A DNA stretch of 64,000 nucleotides from 2-12-FULL-35-15 sp036386835 (GCA_036386835.1 DASVUX010000003.1:1-64000); one strand, 5' to 3'; numbered from the stretch's first letter, positions 27,221 to 36,683 are shown. Program-made: numbers and translations. The notes: a model not told the origin generated them from the sequence alone.

Positions 27221-27320
27221 GGCAAAGATCCAGTGGACCTTTGAGCCAGCCGGTGGGTTGAAACAAAAGATCAAGAACCATCGATTGCTTCCCATAAGCT
27301 AAACGGCATCGCGATGGTTC
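27221..27320. repeat. palindrome-containing dispersed element
   Basis: A near-perfect 27-base palindrome (27221-27247, GGCAAAGATCCAGTGGACCT then TTGAGCC) is followed by a second hairpin with perfect 9-bp arms, GAACCATCG at 27275-27283 and CGATGGTTC at 27312-27320. The T/C-rich run at 27190-27213 precedes it. I associate this arrangement with non-coding dispersed elements in Bacteroidota, but copies elsewhere cannot be checked here. It lies just downstream of the minus-strand gene ending at 27391. Confidence 0.5.
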
Positions 27321-27390
27321 AATCCTTGCGCGCGGCTTCGAAATTATAATTTTAGAAAACTTAGAAAATCTTTCCGGGTGATAAAAAACA

Positions 27391-28971
27391 CTACCTCATC
27401 ACTTTCAGCAATGTAGTCGCGATCACATTCCCGCCATCAGCCTGTACGCGGACAAGATAAGAGCCTGCAGCAAGCCCGTTGGTCTCAAGGTAAATGGAAG
27501 GATCCTGACCGTTGAACATTTGAGCGGTGACAGTTTTGATCACATTCCCCGTGATATCGGAAATATCAATGGTAAGAAAACGCGGTGCCCTAAGGTGCAA
27601 TTGCAAAGTTGCATTTCCTGAAGTGGGATTCGGGAAGATCTTCATTTGTACATCCTCGTTCACCATTTCCTGCAGGCTTGTGAAATTTGTCAGCGGGGAT
27701 TTATTAACGAAGATCTCTGTATTCCCGGCACGCAGGTCGCACCAGTTGCTGTACAGATAATTACCATCCAGGCACACTCCTATAAAATCATTTCCCCGCT
27801 GGATATTAATGAAAGGTGAAGCTGTGGAGCTTAGATTCTGGTCGGGGCTGAAAGTACTTCCGCCATCGGTTGAGACGCCCGCATAAATCTCGAAAGGGGA
27901 TGATGAGGTACCGCCGGTATTGCGCCTGTCGCGCCATGCAACCGCATACTCACCGGTTTCCGAAAAACCCGCCCAGCACATGTCTTGACCGGCACCGTTT
28001 GAAAGCGCATCTTTATTGACTCTTACTGGCGTAGTGTTCCATGTGCTGCCTCCGTTATTCGAATGCAGGCTGAGAATATCAGGATCACCGTTCCGCTGGT
28101 CGGTGAACGTGTAAATAAGATTATTCGCATTTACCGGGTTAGCGCTCAGGACATAACTTCCCTGGTAAAGTGTATCCGTTAAGGGTGATCCGGCCGCAGC
28201 ATACGCAATCAGCTTCGGAGTGAAGGTGTTTCCACCATCAGTGGATTTGACACAGATCGACCTTGGAAAAGGGTTTTGTGGAGGATTATAAGATATATAA
28301 GCAATATACAGGTTTCCATCAGCGCCAACAGTCGGAACTCCCATTGCATTCGGAATAAGGTTTATGGGAATGCTGTCGTCCACAAGCTTGATCGGGCTCC
28401 AGCTGCTGCCACCGTCAATGGAGGATTTCATCCAGATATGATGCGGCATTGCACCGATATCAATACTCTTGCTGACAACATACAGCTTGCCGTCATAAAT
28501 GCCACCGCTGTTATCCACCGCGATCCAGGGGCGATCAATCGGCATGTCAGGGGTTTCGTTCATCGATGTGACTTTAACGGGCGTTGTCCAGTTCTGTCCT
28601 CCGTTCATGGACTTGGTGACCATCACATAACCGGAATCTTTGGAAGGCGCATAATCAATGTATGTCATGTAAGCTGCACCTGATGAATGAAAAGCGATGG
28701 CAGGATCCGCCATGGTGAACTGCGGATGCAAATGCGGAATATTGGAAGGAGCGCTCCAGCTTGCACCTGCATCAGTGGAATAACTCACACCTATGCTTAA
28801 ACCAAAACCGGACTGTCTCATCCATGCCGCGACCAAGTTGTTGGAATTGGTTGGATTAACGGCAATGTATGGTTCAGTATCCCAACCGGTGGCGGATGAG
28901 AGATTGATGTTGGTTTGCGCTAAAACTCCACAGCATACATTTACAAAAAACAGTATTAAAATCTTCTTCAT
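27391..28971 (-). CDS. Asp-box (BNR-repeat) exported protein with T9SS type A sorting domain
   Basis: 526 residues with signal peptide MKKILILFFVNVCCGVLAQ. At least six Asp-box motifs of the form S-x-D-x-G-x-x-W/F are visible (STDAGASW, SMNGGQNW, SIDGGSSW, STDGGNTF, SNNGGSTW, STDGGSTF), spaced as in a six-bladed sialidase-type propeller. Sialidase activity is not supported: the N-terminal FRIP motif and arginine triad are not evident. Asp boxes also occur in many non-sialidases. The last ~80 residues (IFPNPTSGN to TTLLKVMR) are a T9SS sorting domain, indicating secretion across the outer membrane. Confidence 0.85.
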   Translation of the reverse strand: MKKILILFFVNVCCGVLAQTNINLSSATGWDTEPYIAVNPTNSNNLVAAWMRQSGFGLSIGVSYSTDAGASWSAPSNIPHLHPQFTMADPAIAFHSSGAAYMTYIDYAPSKDSGYVMVTKSMNGGQNWTTPVKVTSMNETPDMPIDRPWIAVDNSGGIYDGKLYVVSKSIDIGAMPHHIWMKSSIDGGSSWSPIKLVDDSIPINLIPNAMGVPTVGADGNLYIAYISYNPPQNPFPRSICVKSTDGGNTFTPKLIAYAAAGSPLTDTLYQGSYVLSANPVNANNLIYTFTDQRNGDPDILSLHSNNGGSTWNTTPVRVNKDALSNGAGQDMCWAGFSETGEYAVAWRDRRNTGGTSSSPFEIYAGVSTDGGSTFSPDQNLSSTASPFINIQRGNDFIGVCLDGNYLYSNWCDLRAGNTEIFVNKSPLTNFTSLQEMVNEDVQMKIFPNPTSGNATLQLHLRAPRFLTIDISDITGNVIKTVTAQMFNGQDPSIYLETNGLAAGSYLVRVQADGGNVIATTLLKVMR

Positions 28972-28998
28972 CGTGAAAATTAATTTAATAAAACGCTT

Positions 28999-29017
28999 CC
29001 GCCCCTTAACGGGGCGG
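28999..29017 (-). terminator. hairpin downstream of the PorP/SprF-like gene
   Basis: A 7-bp all-GC stem (28999-29005 with 29011-29017) around TTAAC lies 16 bp after the stop codon of the PorP/SprF-like gene. On the minus strand it is followed by AAGCGTTTTATT, a weak U-rich stretch, so it could end transcription of the adhesin operon. Confidence 0.45.
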
Positions 29018-29032
29018 GAGTATTAGTAAAAA

Positions 29033-30406
29033 CTATTCCAGCTTCTGCAGCCAGACATCCGGATATTCATTCTTGTATTTCTGCTGTTCTGCTTCTCCTG
29101 TTTTCTGATCGTCTGTCTTCATCACATACACATAATACACTTTTGTTTTGTGGTTCTGGATCACAGAAGTGGACCTGTACCCTTTAATGATATTGGCTTC
29201 CTTGAATTTATTTGCGTTATCCTTGCTGCTGAAAGATCCGATCACAATATAATACCCGGAATTCATGCTCATTCCGTTCTCATCCACGAAATCGTTGCTC
29301 AGGCCTGTACGCATTAAATTCTCTGTAAGATTTTCGCTGTTTCCGCTGCCCCCTCCATTTTTCATTTTCTGGAGCTCTGCTTTTAAACGCTCCATCTGTG
29401 CCTGGTTCGTATCTGCCTGCGCTTTCAGTTTTGCCAGCATCTGATCCGTCAGCGAATCTTTCGACTCTGTCCTTGTAACAACGGGAACCGGCTCTTCTGC
29501 GCGCCTGCCGCCTCCACCGAATGTATAGCTCAATAAAAATTCGGAAGATGCGCCTGTATATTTCGATACTTTACCAATGCCGAAATCATAGGCATAACCA
29601 ACACTGAGGTTCTTATAGCGAACACCGATGCTTGCCGCAACAGCATAATCACTGTGGTACGTAACCCCTACCCAGCCCATCTTTTTCCAGTCGAGCACCG
29701 CATTGATATCATACTGGAAGGGAACGCCTTTGGCACCACTCACGAAGATCAGAGGATAAGCTGTGATCTCTTTTTCCTTCACCACATCAAATACATACTT
29801 CACCGATCCCTGGAAGGTACGCGCAAGGTTGTAATAACTGTTCTCGCCAAGGTTGTTCTTGTATTTGATCTTGTTGCCCAATACCTGCGGAATTGCAAAG
29901 CCGACCTGCAGCTGCTTCCAAGTATAGCCCATGCCGAAATCAGCGCTGAATACTGTCCTGCTCTGGCGCTCATTTGAAAGGAAGGGATCATCAGTATCAC
30001 GCACAACCGCTTTGGAGAAATCAATGCTGTTATTCAGCACCCCCAGCGCAAGCCCGAAGAATACATCCTGGTCATCGTTGATCTTCAGCTTGTAAGAATA
30101 ATTTCCGGAGGCACCCATCCTGGATGTGATGTCGGTAACATCCGAATACAACTTCAAACCAAGACCGATGTTCTTCGCTTCAATAGGGCCATCAAGCGTA
30201 AGATAGCTTGTCTGCGGACCGCCTTTTACGCCAACCCATTGTGAACGGTGGGTGATGAACGCACGTGTATGCTCATCGGTTGTTCCCGTGAAAGCGGGAT
30301 TTGTAACAAACATATTGGTATAATACTGGCTGCTGAACGGTAACTGCTGTGCGAAGGCCGAAGCTGTAACAAGAAGTAAAGCTGCTGAGATATTTAGTTT
30401 CCTCAT
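29033..30406 (-). CDS. PorP/SprF-family T9SS outer-membrane protein with C-terminal SPOR-like domain
   Basis: 457 residues from ATG 30406, with signal peptide MRKLNISAALLLVTASAFAQ. Residues ~20-305 match the PorP/SprF pattern (LPFSSQYYTNMFVTNPAFTG; HRSQWVGVKGGPQT; YDFGIGKVSKYTG), a predicted beta-barrel that in Flavobacterium assists surface display of the adhesin SprB. A short coiled coil follows (~325-360). The last ~75 residues (YYIVIGSFSSKDNANKF to VYYVYV) resemble a SPOR peptidoglycan-binding domain. It lies 38 bp after the giant adhesin and is probably its dedicated export or anchoring partner. Confidence 0.88.
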   Translation of the reverse strand: MRKLNISAALLLVTASAFAQQLPFSSQYYTNMFVTNPAFTGTTDEHTRAFITHRSQWVGVKGGPQTSYLTLDGPIEAKNIGLGLKLYSDVTDITSRMGASGNYSYKLKINDDQDVFFGLALGVLNNSIDFSKAVVRDTDDPFLSNERQSRTVFSADFGMGYTWKQLQVGFAIPQVLGNKIKYKNNLGENSYYNLARTFQGSVKYVFDVVKEKEITAYPLIFVSGAKGVPFQYDINAVLDWKKMGWVGVTYHSDYAVAASIGVRYKNLSVGYAYDFGIGKVSKYTGASSEFLLSYTFGGGGRRAEEPVPVVTRTESKDSLTDQMLAKLKAQADTNQAQMERLKAELQKMKNGGGSGNSENLTENLMRTGLSNDFVDENGMSMNSGYYIVIGSFSSKDNANKFKEANIIKGYRSTSVIQNHKTKVYYVYVMKTDDQKTGEAEQQKYKNEYPDVWLQKLE

Positions 30407-30444
30407 AGGATGTTGTTTTGCTGAATTTGTGATTGCTGCTCCCA

Positions 30445-33400
30445 TTATTTCTCCCCCTGTCTTAATACGGTGATCGCTCCCTTGTAAACCTTATCGGTGC
30501 CTTCCATCTCCACGAAATAATAATACGTTCCATCGGCTACCATATTGCCGTAGCTTTCCGATCCTGACTGCACCCTGCCGTCCCAGTTGTTATCATAGGC
30601 CTCTGATTTATAAACCACCTTTCCGCTCCTGTTCACTATGGTAAGCCGCGTATTCGGGTAATTCTCCAGGTTCTGGATGATGAAACGGTCATTGTAGCCA
30701 TCGTCATTCGGTGTCATCACATTTGATACTGTTAATTCAAAATCAACCAGCACGGTAACCACCACTGAATCTTTGTCGGTACAGCCGTTCACATCTGTTC
30801 CAACCAGGAGATAAGTTGTAGTTGCAAGCGGGCTTGCCATCGGGTTTGGAACAGAAACGCTGTTAAGACCGGTGTAAGGGCTCCACAGCCAGCTGATCAC
30901 CCCGGCACCCATTCCGTTCAGTGTTATTGAGCTTCCCAGGCTTACGGTTGTATCATTCCCTGCGAACACTACCGGTCCCGGAATTACCGTGATCACTTCC
31001 ATGTTGTTCGTGGAGCAGCCGTTAACTGAATCTGTCACGATCACTACATAAGTTCCCGAAGTTGTTACAGTGATACTTTGTGTAGTATCGGAAGTGCTCC
31101 ACATATAATCATAAGTACCTGTCGCGGCAGAAAGCACAACACTGTCACCCGAGCAGAAAGTAAGCGGTCCGCTTGCCGTGATCTCATTTGACGGCACTGC
31201 ATTCACGATCACAGTGATCATGGCTGTATCCGCACAGCCCATGTTCGAAGTCGTCAAAAGGCTTGCATTATATGATCCGGCAGCAGCATAAAGATGCACG
31301 GGATTTACTGCAAGCGAATTGTTCCCGTCACCGAAATCCCACTGGTGAAACTGGATCGATCCGGAAGGAATTGTTGAACCGTTCATGAAAGTCGTTACAG
31401 TTCCAAAACAGACAGTATCGGCAGCACCCATTGCCATTGGCTTAGGATAAACAATTACGGTTGCCGCGGCAGAAGTATCAGCTGAGCAGATACCGCTTTG
31501 TACAATTACCCTGTACCAGGTTGTATCGGTTAAGTTAAGATAAGATTGGGTTGAAGTTGTGTTAGCAATCGCAGACCATGTTGCGCCTCCGTCAATTGAT
31601 GATTCCCAGTTTTGAATTGCACCGACATATCCTGCAACAGTCAACGTCCCTGAATTAGCTCCTTCACAGCCTGCTCCAGCACCGCTGATCATTCCGGCAA
31701 CGGAAACAGGTGTAACTGTAATCGTAACATTATTTGAAGTCACCGCATTACAGATCCCGCTCTTTACAATAGCATGATACATTGTTGTAATGTTCAGGTT
31801 ATTATAGATAAGTGAATCGGATGTACTTGAAAGTGGTGTCCAGTTGAATCCGCCATCCGTTGAAACTTCCCAGCCCTGGATCATCCCGGTGTATCCTGTT
31901 AAATGCAGCACACCATTATTCACGCCTGCGCAAACGGTATCGTTCATTGCAAGCGTTCCCGGGTTTGTGGGAGGATTCACATTGATTACAGCTGTTAATG
32001 ATGTATCATTTCCGCAAAGGCCGCCGGAGATGATCACACGGTACCAGGTAGTATCCTGGAGATTGCTATATGAATGTGATGCTGATGTATTGCTGATCAC
32101 CGACCATGTGGTCCCACCATCAGTTGAAGATTCCCATTGCATCACGGGACCGGACGAACCTGAAAGTGTCAGCATACCGCTGTTGATCGTATCACAAACC
32201 GTAGCCGAACCGTTCAGGGTCCCTCCGATGGCAACCTGATCAACCGTTATGGTCACCGCGTTTGAAGTCACTGCATTGCAGGTCCCGCTCTTTACAATAG
32301 CATGATACATTGTTGTAATGTTCAGGTTATTATAGACAAGTGAATCGGATGTACTTGAAAGTGGTGTCCAGTTGAATCCGCCATCCGTTGAAACTTCCCA
32401 TCCCTGGATCATCCCGGTGTATCCTGTTAAATGCAGTACACCGTTATTTGCGCCTGCGCAAACGGTATCGTTCATTGCAAGCGTTCCTGGGTTTGTAGGA
32501 GGATTAACATTGATTACAGCTGTTGATGATGTATCATTTCCGCAAAGGCCGCTGGAGATAATCACACGGTACCAGGTGGTATCCTGGAGATTGGTATAGG
32601 AATGTGATGTTGATGTATTGCTGATCACTGACCATGTGAGGCCCCCATCCGTTGAAGATTCCCATTGCATCACGGGACCGGATGAGCCTGAAAGTGTCAA
32701 CGTACCGCTGTTGATCGTGTCACAAACCGTAGTTGAGCCGTTCAGGGTCCCTCCTTCAGCGACAGGATCAACCGTGATGGTAACGATATTCGAAGTTGCT
32801 GCATTACACACCCCGCTTTTTACAAGAACCCTGTAAGAAGTAGTTTGTGATAAATTAGAATACGGCTGTGAAGCCGTAGTGTTTGACAGGTTGATCCACG
32901 TTAAACCGCCATCGGTGGATGATTCCCAGTGCTGGATCGCCCCGGTTTGCCCGCTTAGTGTGAGTACCCCGGCATTGCTACCTGCACAAACCGTATCATC
33001 CGCTGAAAGAGTCCCGCCAGCAGTTGGAGGATCTATGGTAATTGTTGCAACGGAAGATGTGTCCATTGCACAAACCCCGCTTTGAACGATCACGCGGAAA
33101 GCAGTGGTTACAGGGAGGTTCAGGTAATTCTCCGAAGCTGTTGTGTTTGCCGTTGCAGTCCATGTCGCACCGCCATCCGTTGATGATTCCCAGTTAAGTA
33201 TTGTCCCGACATAATTGATCAGGTCCAGTGTACCGCTGTTCATTCCTCCGCAGGCTGTAGTACCTCCATTCAAAGTACCGCCTGCAGAAACCGGGTCAAC
33301 GGTAAGTATGGCGGCCGCAGAATTCTGACTCGGGCATGAACCGTTTTTTACCACAGCCCTGAACTGGGTAGTTAAAGTTAAGTTGGTATAGGTATAGGAT

Positions 33401-35265
33401 GTTGCAGTGTTTGCGATGGCAACCCAGTTGATCCCACCGTCAATTGAATATTCCCAGCGGACCACATTTCCTGTTTCTCCGGTAAGGTTCAATGTTCCCG
33501 TATTATTTCCGTAACAGATATTGCCGCTGGCGGTTACGGTCCCACCGACAGTCGGTGTGGTTACTGTAATCGTATCGATTGTGGATGTATCGGCCGGGCA
33601 AACACCGCTGGCTACTATAGCACGGTAGTAAGTTGTTGCAGCAAGATTTGTGTATGACTGTGAGGTTGTAGTATTTGTGATCGCATTCCAGGTGATGCCG
33701 TCACCCGATGATTCCCATCGCGTAATCGTACCTGTGTGACCGCTTAAAGTGATTGTCCCGCTGTTGGCGCCACTGCAGACAGTATCATTGCTTGCGGTTG
33801 TTCCTCCGGCAGAAACCGGGCTGACAGTTATTGCTGCAACAGTAGAGTTTGAAGAAGCGCAGGTACCATTCTTCACATTTACCCTGTAAACGGTAGTCGC
33901 AGTTAAATTGAAATAACTTAATGTATCAGTTGTATTCGGGATATTGACATAAGTAGCCCCGCCATCAGTTGATGACTCCCAGTACTGTATGGTTCCGGTA
34001 TAACCGCTTAGTGTCAGCACAGCCGTATTACTTCCGCTGCAAACTGCAGCGCTTGACGAGAGTGTACCGCCTGCTGAAAGCGGTGTGACTACAATTGAAT
34101 CAGCGGTGGAATATGCAGCGGCACAGGCACCGCTTTTAACCAGCGCCCTGTAATAACGCGTAGCTGTTAAATTTGTATAAGTCTGTGTTGTGGTGGTATT
34201 GGTAATATTCGTCCATGTGCTTCCTCCATTCGTGGAAAACTCCCATCTTGTGATCGCACCGGTATGTCCCCCTAAAGTAAGTGTTCCGCTGTTGGTTCCG
34301 CTGCATACTGTTGTGCCCCCGGTAACATTCCCTCCAACTGTAGCCGGACTCACTGTAATAATCCCCACGGAAGAAAACACAGGCGCACAGGCACCGCTTT
34401 GAACCTGCACACGGTAACGGGTTGTTGTGGTAAGGTTTGTATAAGACTGCGTTGCCGTAACATTGGCGATATCGGTCCATGTTGCACCGCCATCCGTTGA
34501 GAACTGCCATTTTAAAATATTCCCGGTCCTGCCGGCCGAAGTAAGGTTCCCGCTGTTTGTACCCGAACAAACTGTAGCAGCCCCGTTGATCGTCCCTCCA
34601 ACCGAAACCGGATCGATGGTCATTGTGGCAATGGATGATGTTGCCGGGGCGCAGGCGCCATTCTGAACCTGTGCGCGGTACTGTGTCTGAACGGTAAGAT
34701 TATTATAACTCTGGGATGTAGTGGTATTGGAAATACTGATCCATGTTGAACCGCCATCGACCGAATATTCCCAGTTTGTAACAGAGCCTGTATGCCCGCT
34801 TAATGTAAGTGTTCCTGAATTAGTCCCGTTACATACGTTTGTACCTCCGCTTACTGTCCCCCCAGCAGACGGAGCTGTGGACGTAACCATATATCCCGTA
34901 GTTGCGTTATTGGTATTATTAATATCGGTCACTAAAGAAGAATATGCAGTGAACGTGTAATTACCGGCAGCAGAAAGGTTGGCTGGCGTGGTGAATGTAT
35001 AAGAAGCCGTGGTATTGGGTGCAAATGAAGGGAAACTCACCAATGGATCGGTCACAGCGGCACCTGCATTTATAGTATAAGAAAGATCGAATGGCACACC
35101 GCTCAGATCGGTGAGCCCGACATTCTTAACTGAAATTGTCACAGCAGAAGCAGAACTTAATGAGCATCCCGAAAGGGGAGCCGTTATCGCTATAACACTG
35201 ACATCCTGGGCAGCTGCAATTTTACCAATAAGAATAAGGGAAAAGAGCGTAAAGATTTTTCTCAT
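30445..35265 (-). CDS. giant repeat adhesin with gliding-motility-type (CHU_C) C-terminal domain
   Basis: 1606 residues from ATG 35265, preferred over an upstream start because a signal peptide (MRKIFTLFSLILIGKIAAAQ) follows. Order: a CARDB-like domain (~21-130); 13 tandem Ig-like repeats of 88 residues (~133-1275) with pattern GGT..TVC.G.NSG.LTLSG..G.I..WE.S.DGG..W and a C-terminal SG.C; a PKD-like domain with WDFGDGNN (~1290-1370); two further Ig-like stretches; and a C-terminal domain with NVMTPNDDGYNDRF (~1515-1606) typical of T9SS gliding-motility-associated sorting. Paired Cys in each repeat may form disulfides. It forms an operon with the PorP/SprF-like gene. A surface adhesin role is inferred. 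Confidence 0.92.
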   Translation of the reverse strand: MRKIFTLFSLILIGKIAAAQDVSVIAITAPLSGCSLSSASAVTISVKNVGLTDLSGVPFDLSYTINAGAAVTDPLVSFPSFAPNTTASYTFTTPANLSAAGNYTFTAYSSLVTDINNTNNATTGYMVTSTAPSAGGTVSGGTNVCNGTNSGTLTLSGHTGSVTNWEYSVDGGSTWISISNTTTSQSYNNLTVQTQYRAQVQNGACAPATSSIATMTIDPVSVGGTINGAATVCSGTNSGNLTSAGRTGNILKWQFSTDGGATWTDIANVTATQSYTNLTTTTRYRVQVQSGACAPVFSSVGIITVSPATVGGNVTGGTTVCSGTNSGTLTLGGHTGAITRWEFSTNGGSTWTNITNTTTTQTYTNLTATRYYRALVKSGACAAAYSTADSIVVTPLSAGGTLSSSAAVCSGSNTAVLTLSGYTGTIQYWESSTDGGATYVNIPNTTDTLSYFNLTATTVYRVNVKNGTCASSNSTVAAITVSPVSAGGTTASNDTVCSGANSGTITLSGHTGTITRWESSGDGITWNAITNTTTSQSYTNLAATTYYRAIVASGVCPADTSTIDTITVTTPTVGGTVTASGNICYGNNTGTLNLTGETGNVVRWEYSIDGGINWVAIANTATSYTYTNLTLTTQFRAVVKNGSCPSQNSAAAILTVDPVSAGGTLNGGTTACGGMNSGTLDLINYVGTILNWESSTDGGATWTATANTTASENYLNLPVTTAFRVIVQSGVCAMDTSSVATITIDPPTAGGTLSADDTVCAGSNAGVLTLSGQTGAIQHWESSTDGGLTWINLSNTTASQPYSNLSQTTSYRVLVKSGVCNAATSNIVTITVDPVAEGGTLNGSTTVCDTINSGTLTLSGSSGPVMQWESSTDGGLTWSVISNTSTSHSYTNLQDTTWYRVIISSGLCGNDTSSTAVINVNPPTNPGTLAMNDTVCAGANNGVLHLTGYTGMIQGWEVSTDGGFNWTPLSSTSDSLVYNNLNITTMYHAIVKSGTCNAVTSNAVTITVDQVAIGGTLNGSATVCDTINSGMLTLSGSSGPVMQWESSTDGGTTWSVISNTSASHSYSNLQDTTWYRVIISGGLCGNDTSLTAVINVNPPTNPGTLAMNDTVCAGVNNGVLHLTGYTGMIQGWEVSTDGGFNWTPLSSTSDSLIYNNLNITTMYHAIVKSGICNAVTSNNVTITVTPVSVAGMISGAGAGCEGANSGTLTVAGYVGAIQNWESSIDGGATWSAIANTTSTQSYLNLTDTTWYRVIVQSGICSADTSAAATVIVYPKPMAMGAADTVCFGTVTTFMNGSTIPSGSIQFHQWDFGDGNNSLAVNPVHLYAAAGSYNASLLTTSNMGCADTAMITVIVNAVPSNEITASGPLTFCSGDSVVLSAATGTYDYMWSTSDTTQSITVTTSGTYVVIVTDSVNGCSTNNMEVITVIPGPVVFAGNDTTVSLGSSITLNGMGAGVISWLWSPYTGLNSVSVPNPMASPLATTTYLLVGTDVNGCTDKDSVVVTVLVDFELTVSNVMTPNDDGYNDRFIIQNLENYPNTRLTIVNRSGKVVYKSEAYDNNWDGRVQSGSESYGNMVADGTYYYFVEMEGTDKVYKGAITVLRQGEK
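31705..32760 (-). repeat. recent in-frame duplication of a two-repeat unit inside the adhesin
   Basis: The 528-bp blocks 32233-32760 (repeats 9-10) and 31705-32232 (repeats 11-12) encode almost identical 176-residue units, while other repeats in the array differ widely. Both units carry TVCDTINSG with SSGPVMQWESSTDGG, then TNPGTLAMNDTVC with GYTGMIQGWEVS. The tandem DNA identity marks a recent expansion and a site where copy number could vary between strains. Confidence 0.9.
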
Positions 35266-35366
35266 AAAATAGATTTTAGTTTGAGTAGTGTTCTGTGAAA
35301 ACACCCCGACCTTATACGAAGGCCTGTTAATTAAGTTACGTATTTAAAACACTCATATCCACCCGA

Positions 35367-36077
35367 TTATGGCGTGCTCATAGAAACCGGGATGATCTTT
35401 CCATTCATGAAGCGCTGGCCATTAAGCCCGAATTCTGCTATAAATTCGGCCATCGCAGCGGCAGACAAGGGTGCTTTATATCCCGGGAAGGCTTCTTCAA
35501 GCATTTCCGTTTGAGCGGCCCCCAAAGCAAGGCAGTTGAATGCTGTATTTCTTTCTTTGAATTCTTCCGCAAGGCATTCCGTTAAGCAGGCGAGCGCTGC
35601 TTTAGAAGAACTGTAAGCCGAGAGCCCGGCAAACTTTGCACTTCCCTGGTAACCACCCATGCTTGAAATATTTACAATATGCGAACGCTCTGCTGTGTTC
35701 ATGAGCGGGAGAAGGCCCTGGATCAAACCGATAACCGCAAACACATTGGTATTGTAAACATAACTAAGGTCTTCCAGGCTTATTTCAGAAAACGGCTTGT
35801 TTACAATTGCACCTGCATTATTTATAAGCAGATCAGCAACCCCGAACCTGGCTTTTACTTCTTTCAGAAGGTTTAAAACTGCGGTCTTGTCGTTCAGGTC
35901 CAAAGCGAACGTATGTACTTCGGCCGATGGGTTCTTCATCAGGCACTGCTTTTCCAGCTCATCAAGTTTTGATGCGTTTCTTGCTGTTGCAATGATCCTG
36001 TGCCCTCCTTTTCCCGAGAAGTATTTAACGAGCTCATAGCCGATCCCCCTGCTTGCCCCGGTAACGATAATGTTCAT
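35367..36077 (-). CDS. short-chain dehydrogenase/reductase (SDR)
   Basis: 236 residues of the classical SDR type. The nucleotide-binding motif TGASRGIG is at residues ~7-14, the NNAG motif in LLINNAGAIV (~85), catalytic Ser in NISSMGG (~133) and the YxxxK pair in YSSSKAALA (~148-152). The cofactor is NAD(P)H; the substrate cannot be read from sequence. ATG 36077 is chosen since it immediately precedes MNIIVTGASRG; the upstream in-frame start at 36152 would overlap the divergent gene. Confidence 0.9.
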   Translation of the reverse strand: MNIIVTGASRGIGYELVKYFSGKGGHRIIATARNASKLDELEKQCLMKNPSAEVHTFALDLNDKTAVLNLLKEVKARFGVADLLINNAGAIVNKPFSEISLEDLSYVYNTNVFAVIGLIQGLLPLMNTAERSHIVNISSMGGYQGSAKFAGLSAYSSSKAALACLTECLAEEFKERNTAFNCLALGAAQTEMLEEAFPGYKAPLSAAAMAEFIAEFGLNGQRFMNGKIIPVSMSTP

Positions 36078-36136
36078 ACCTGATATCTTAATTTTATCAT
36101 TCAAAGAAAGGGATTTTTTTGTTAATTTTACAAGCA

Positions 36137-36682
36137 ATGAGAGCAAATTCAATCATAACAATTGTTTTGACCGCATGCATGAATATATGCAGCCTATATG
36201 CGCAGGACAGTACTATGATCCGGAAGCACCCTCCCAAAGAACGCATTATCGACCGGATGTTTACAGGCGGAAACCTTGGCGCACAATTCGGTACAGTCAC
36301 ATTTATCGAGGTTTCACCTTTACTCGGATACAGGATAACAGATAAGATCTCAGCGGGGATCGGAGCTACCTACCAGTACTATCGTTACAGGGACAAGCTT
36401 TATAATTTTGAAACGAATGTCTATGGAGGAAGGGTATTCGGCAGGTACCTGTTCACCGATTATCTGTTCGGCCATGCCGAATATGAGTACCTTAACCTTG
36501 AAGCTTTTGATTTCCGGAGACGCAGGGTTGATGTGGGAAGCCTGCTCGCAGGAGGTGGGTATTTTCAGAGGATTGGAAACAACTCGGGGATTATGGCAAT
36601 GATCTTATACAATTTTACCGAATCTGTATACACTCCATATACCAACCCGATCATCAGGGTCGGATTTAATATCGGCTTCTAG
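36137..36682 (+). CDS. small outer-membrane beta-barrel-like protein
   Basis: 181 residues from ATG 36137, with signal peptide (RANSIITIVLTACMNICSLYAQ region) and a mature part of alternating polar/aromatic residues with many Tyr and Gly (SAGIGATYQYYRYRD, GGRVFGRYLFTDYLFGH) ending in IIRVGFNIGF. The terminal Phe and strand pattern suggest an eight-stranded outer-membrane barrel. I do not recognise a named family. The upstream TTG at 36119 is less likely. It is divergent from the SDR gene and convergent with the following spermidine-synthase-like gene, whose stop is one base away. Confidence 0.75.
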   Translation: MRANSIITIVLTACMNICSLYAQDSTMIRKHPPKERIIDRMFTGGNLGAQFGTVTFIEVSPLLGYRITDKISAGIGATYQYYRYRDKLYNFETNVYGGRVFGRYLFTDYLFGHAEYEYLNLEAFDFRRRRVDVGSLLAGGGYFQRIGNNSGIMAMILYNFTESVYTPYTNPIIRVGFNIGF

Positions 36683-36683
36683 A

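Noticed and set aside
26313..27244. Several open frames of 60-110 codons in the repeat block
   Set aside because: They consist of translated repeat units, run in different frames in the two copies, and lack any conserved protein pattern.
26339..27390. CRISPR array
   Set aside because: Repeat units are ~360 bp with inverted arms, not 25-40 bp repeats with unique spacers, and no cas gene is present.
27391..28971. Sialidase assignment for the Asp-box protein
   Set aside because: Asp boxes alone do not show sialidase; FRIP motif and arginine triad were not found.
31844..34960. Series of plus-strand open frames opposite the adhesin gene
   Set aside because: They are mirror frames of the repetitive Ig-like coding sequence, recurring with its 264-bp period.
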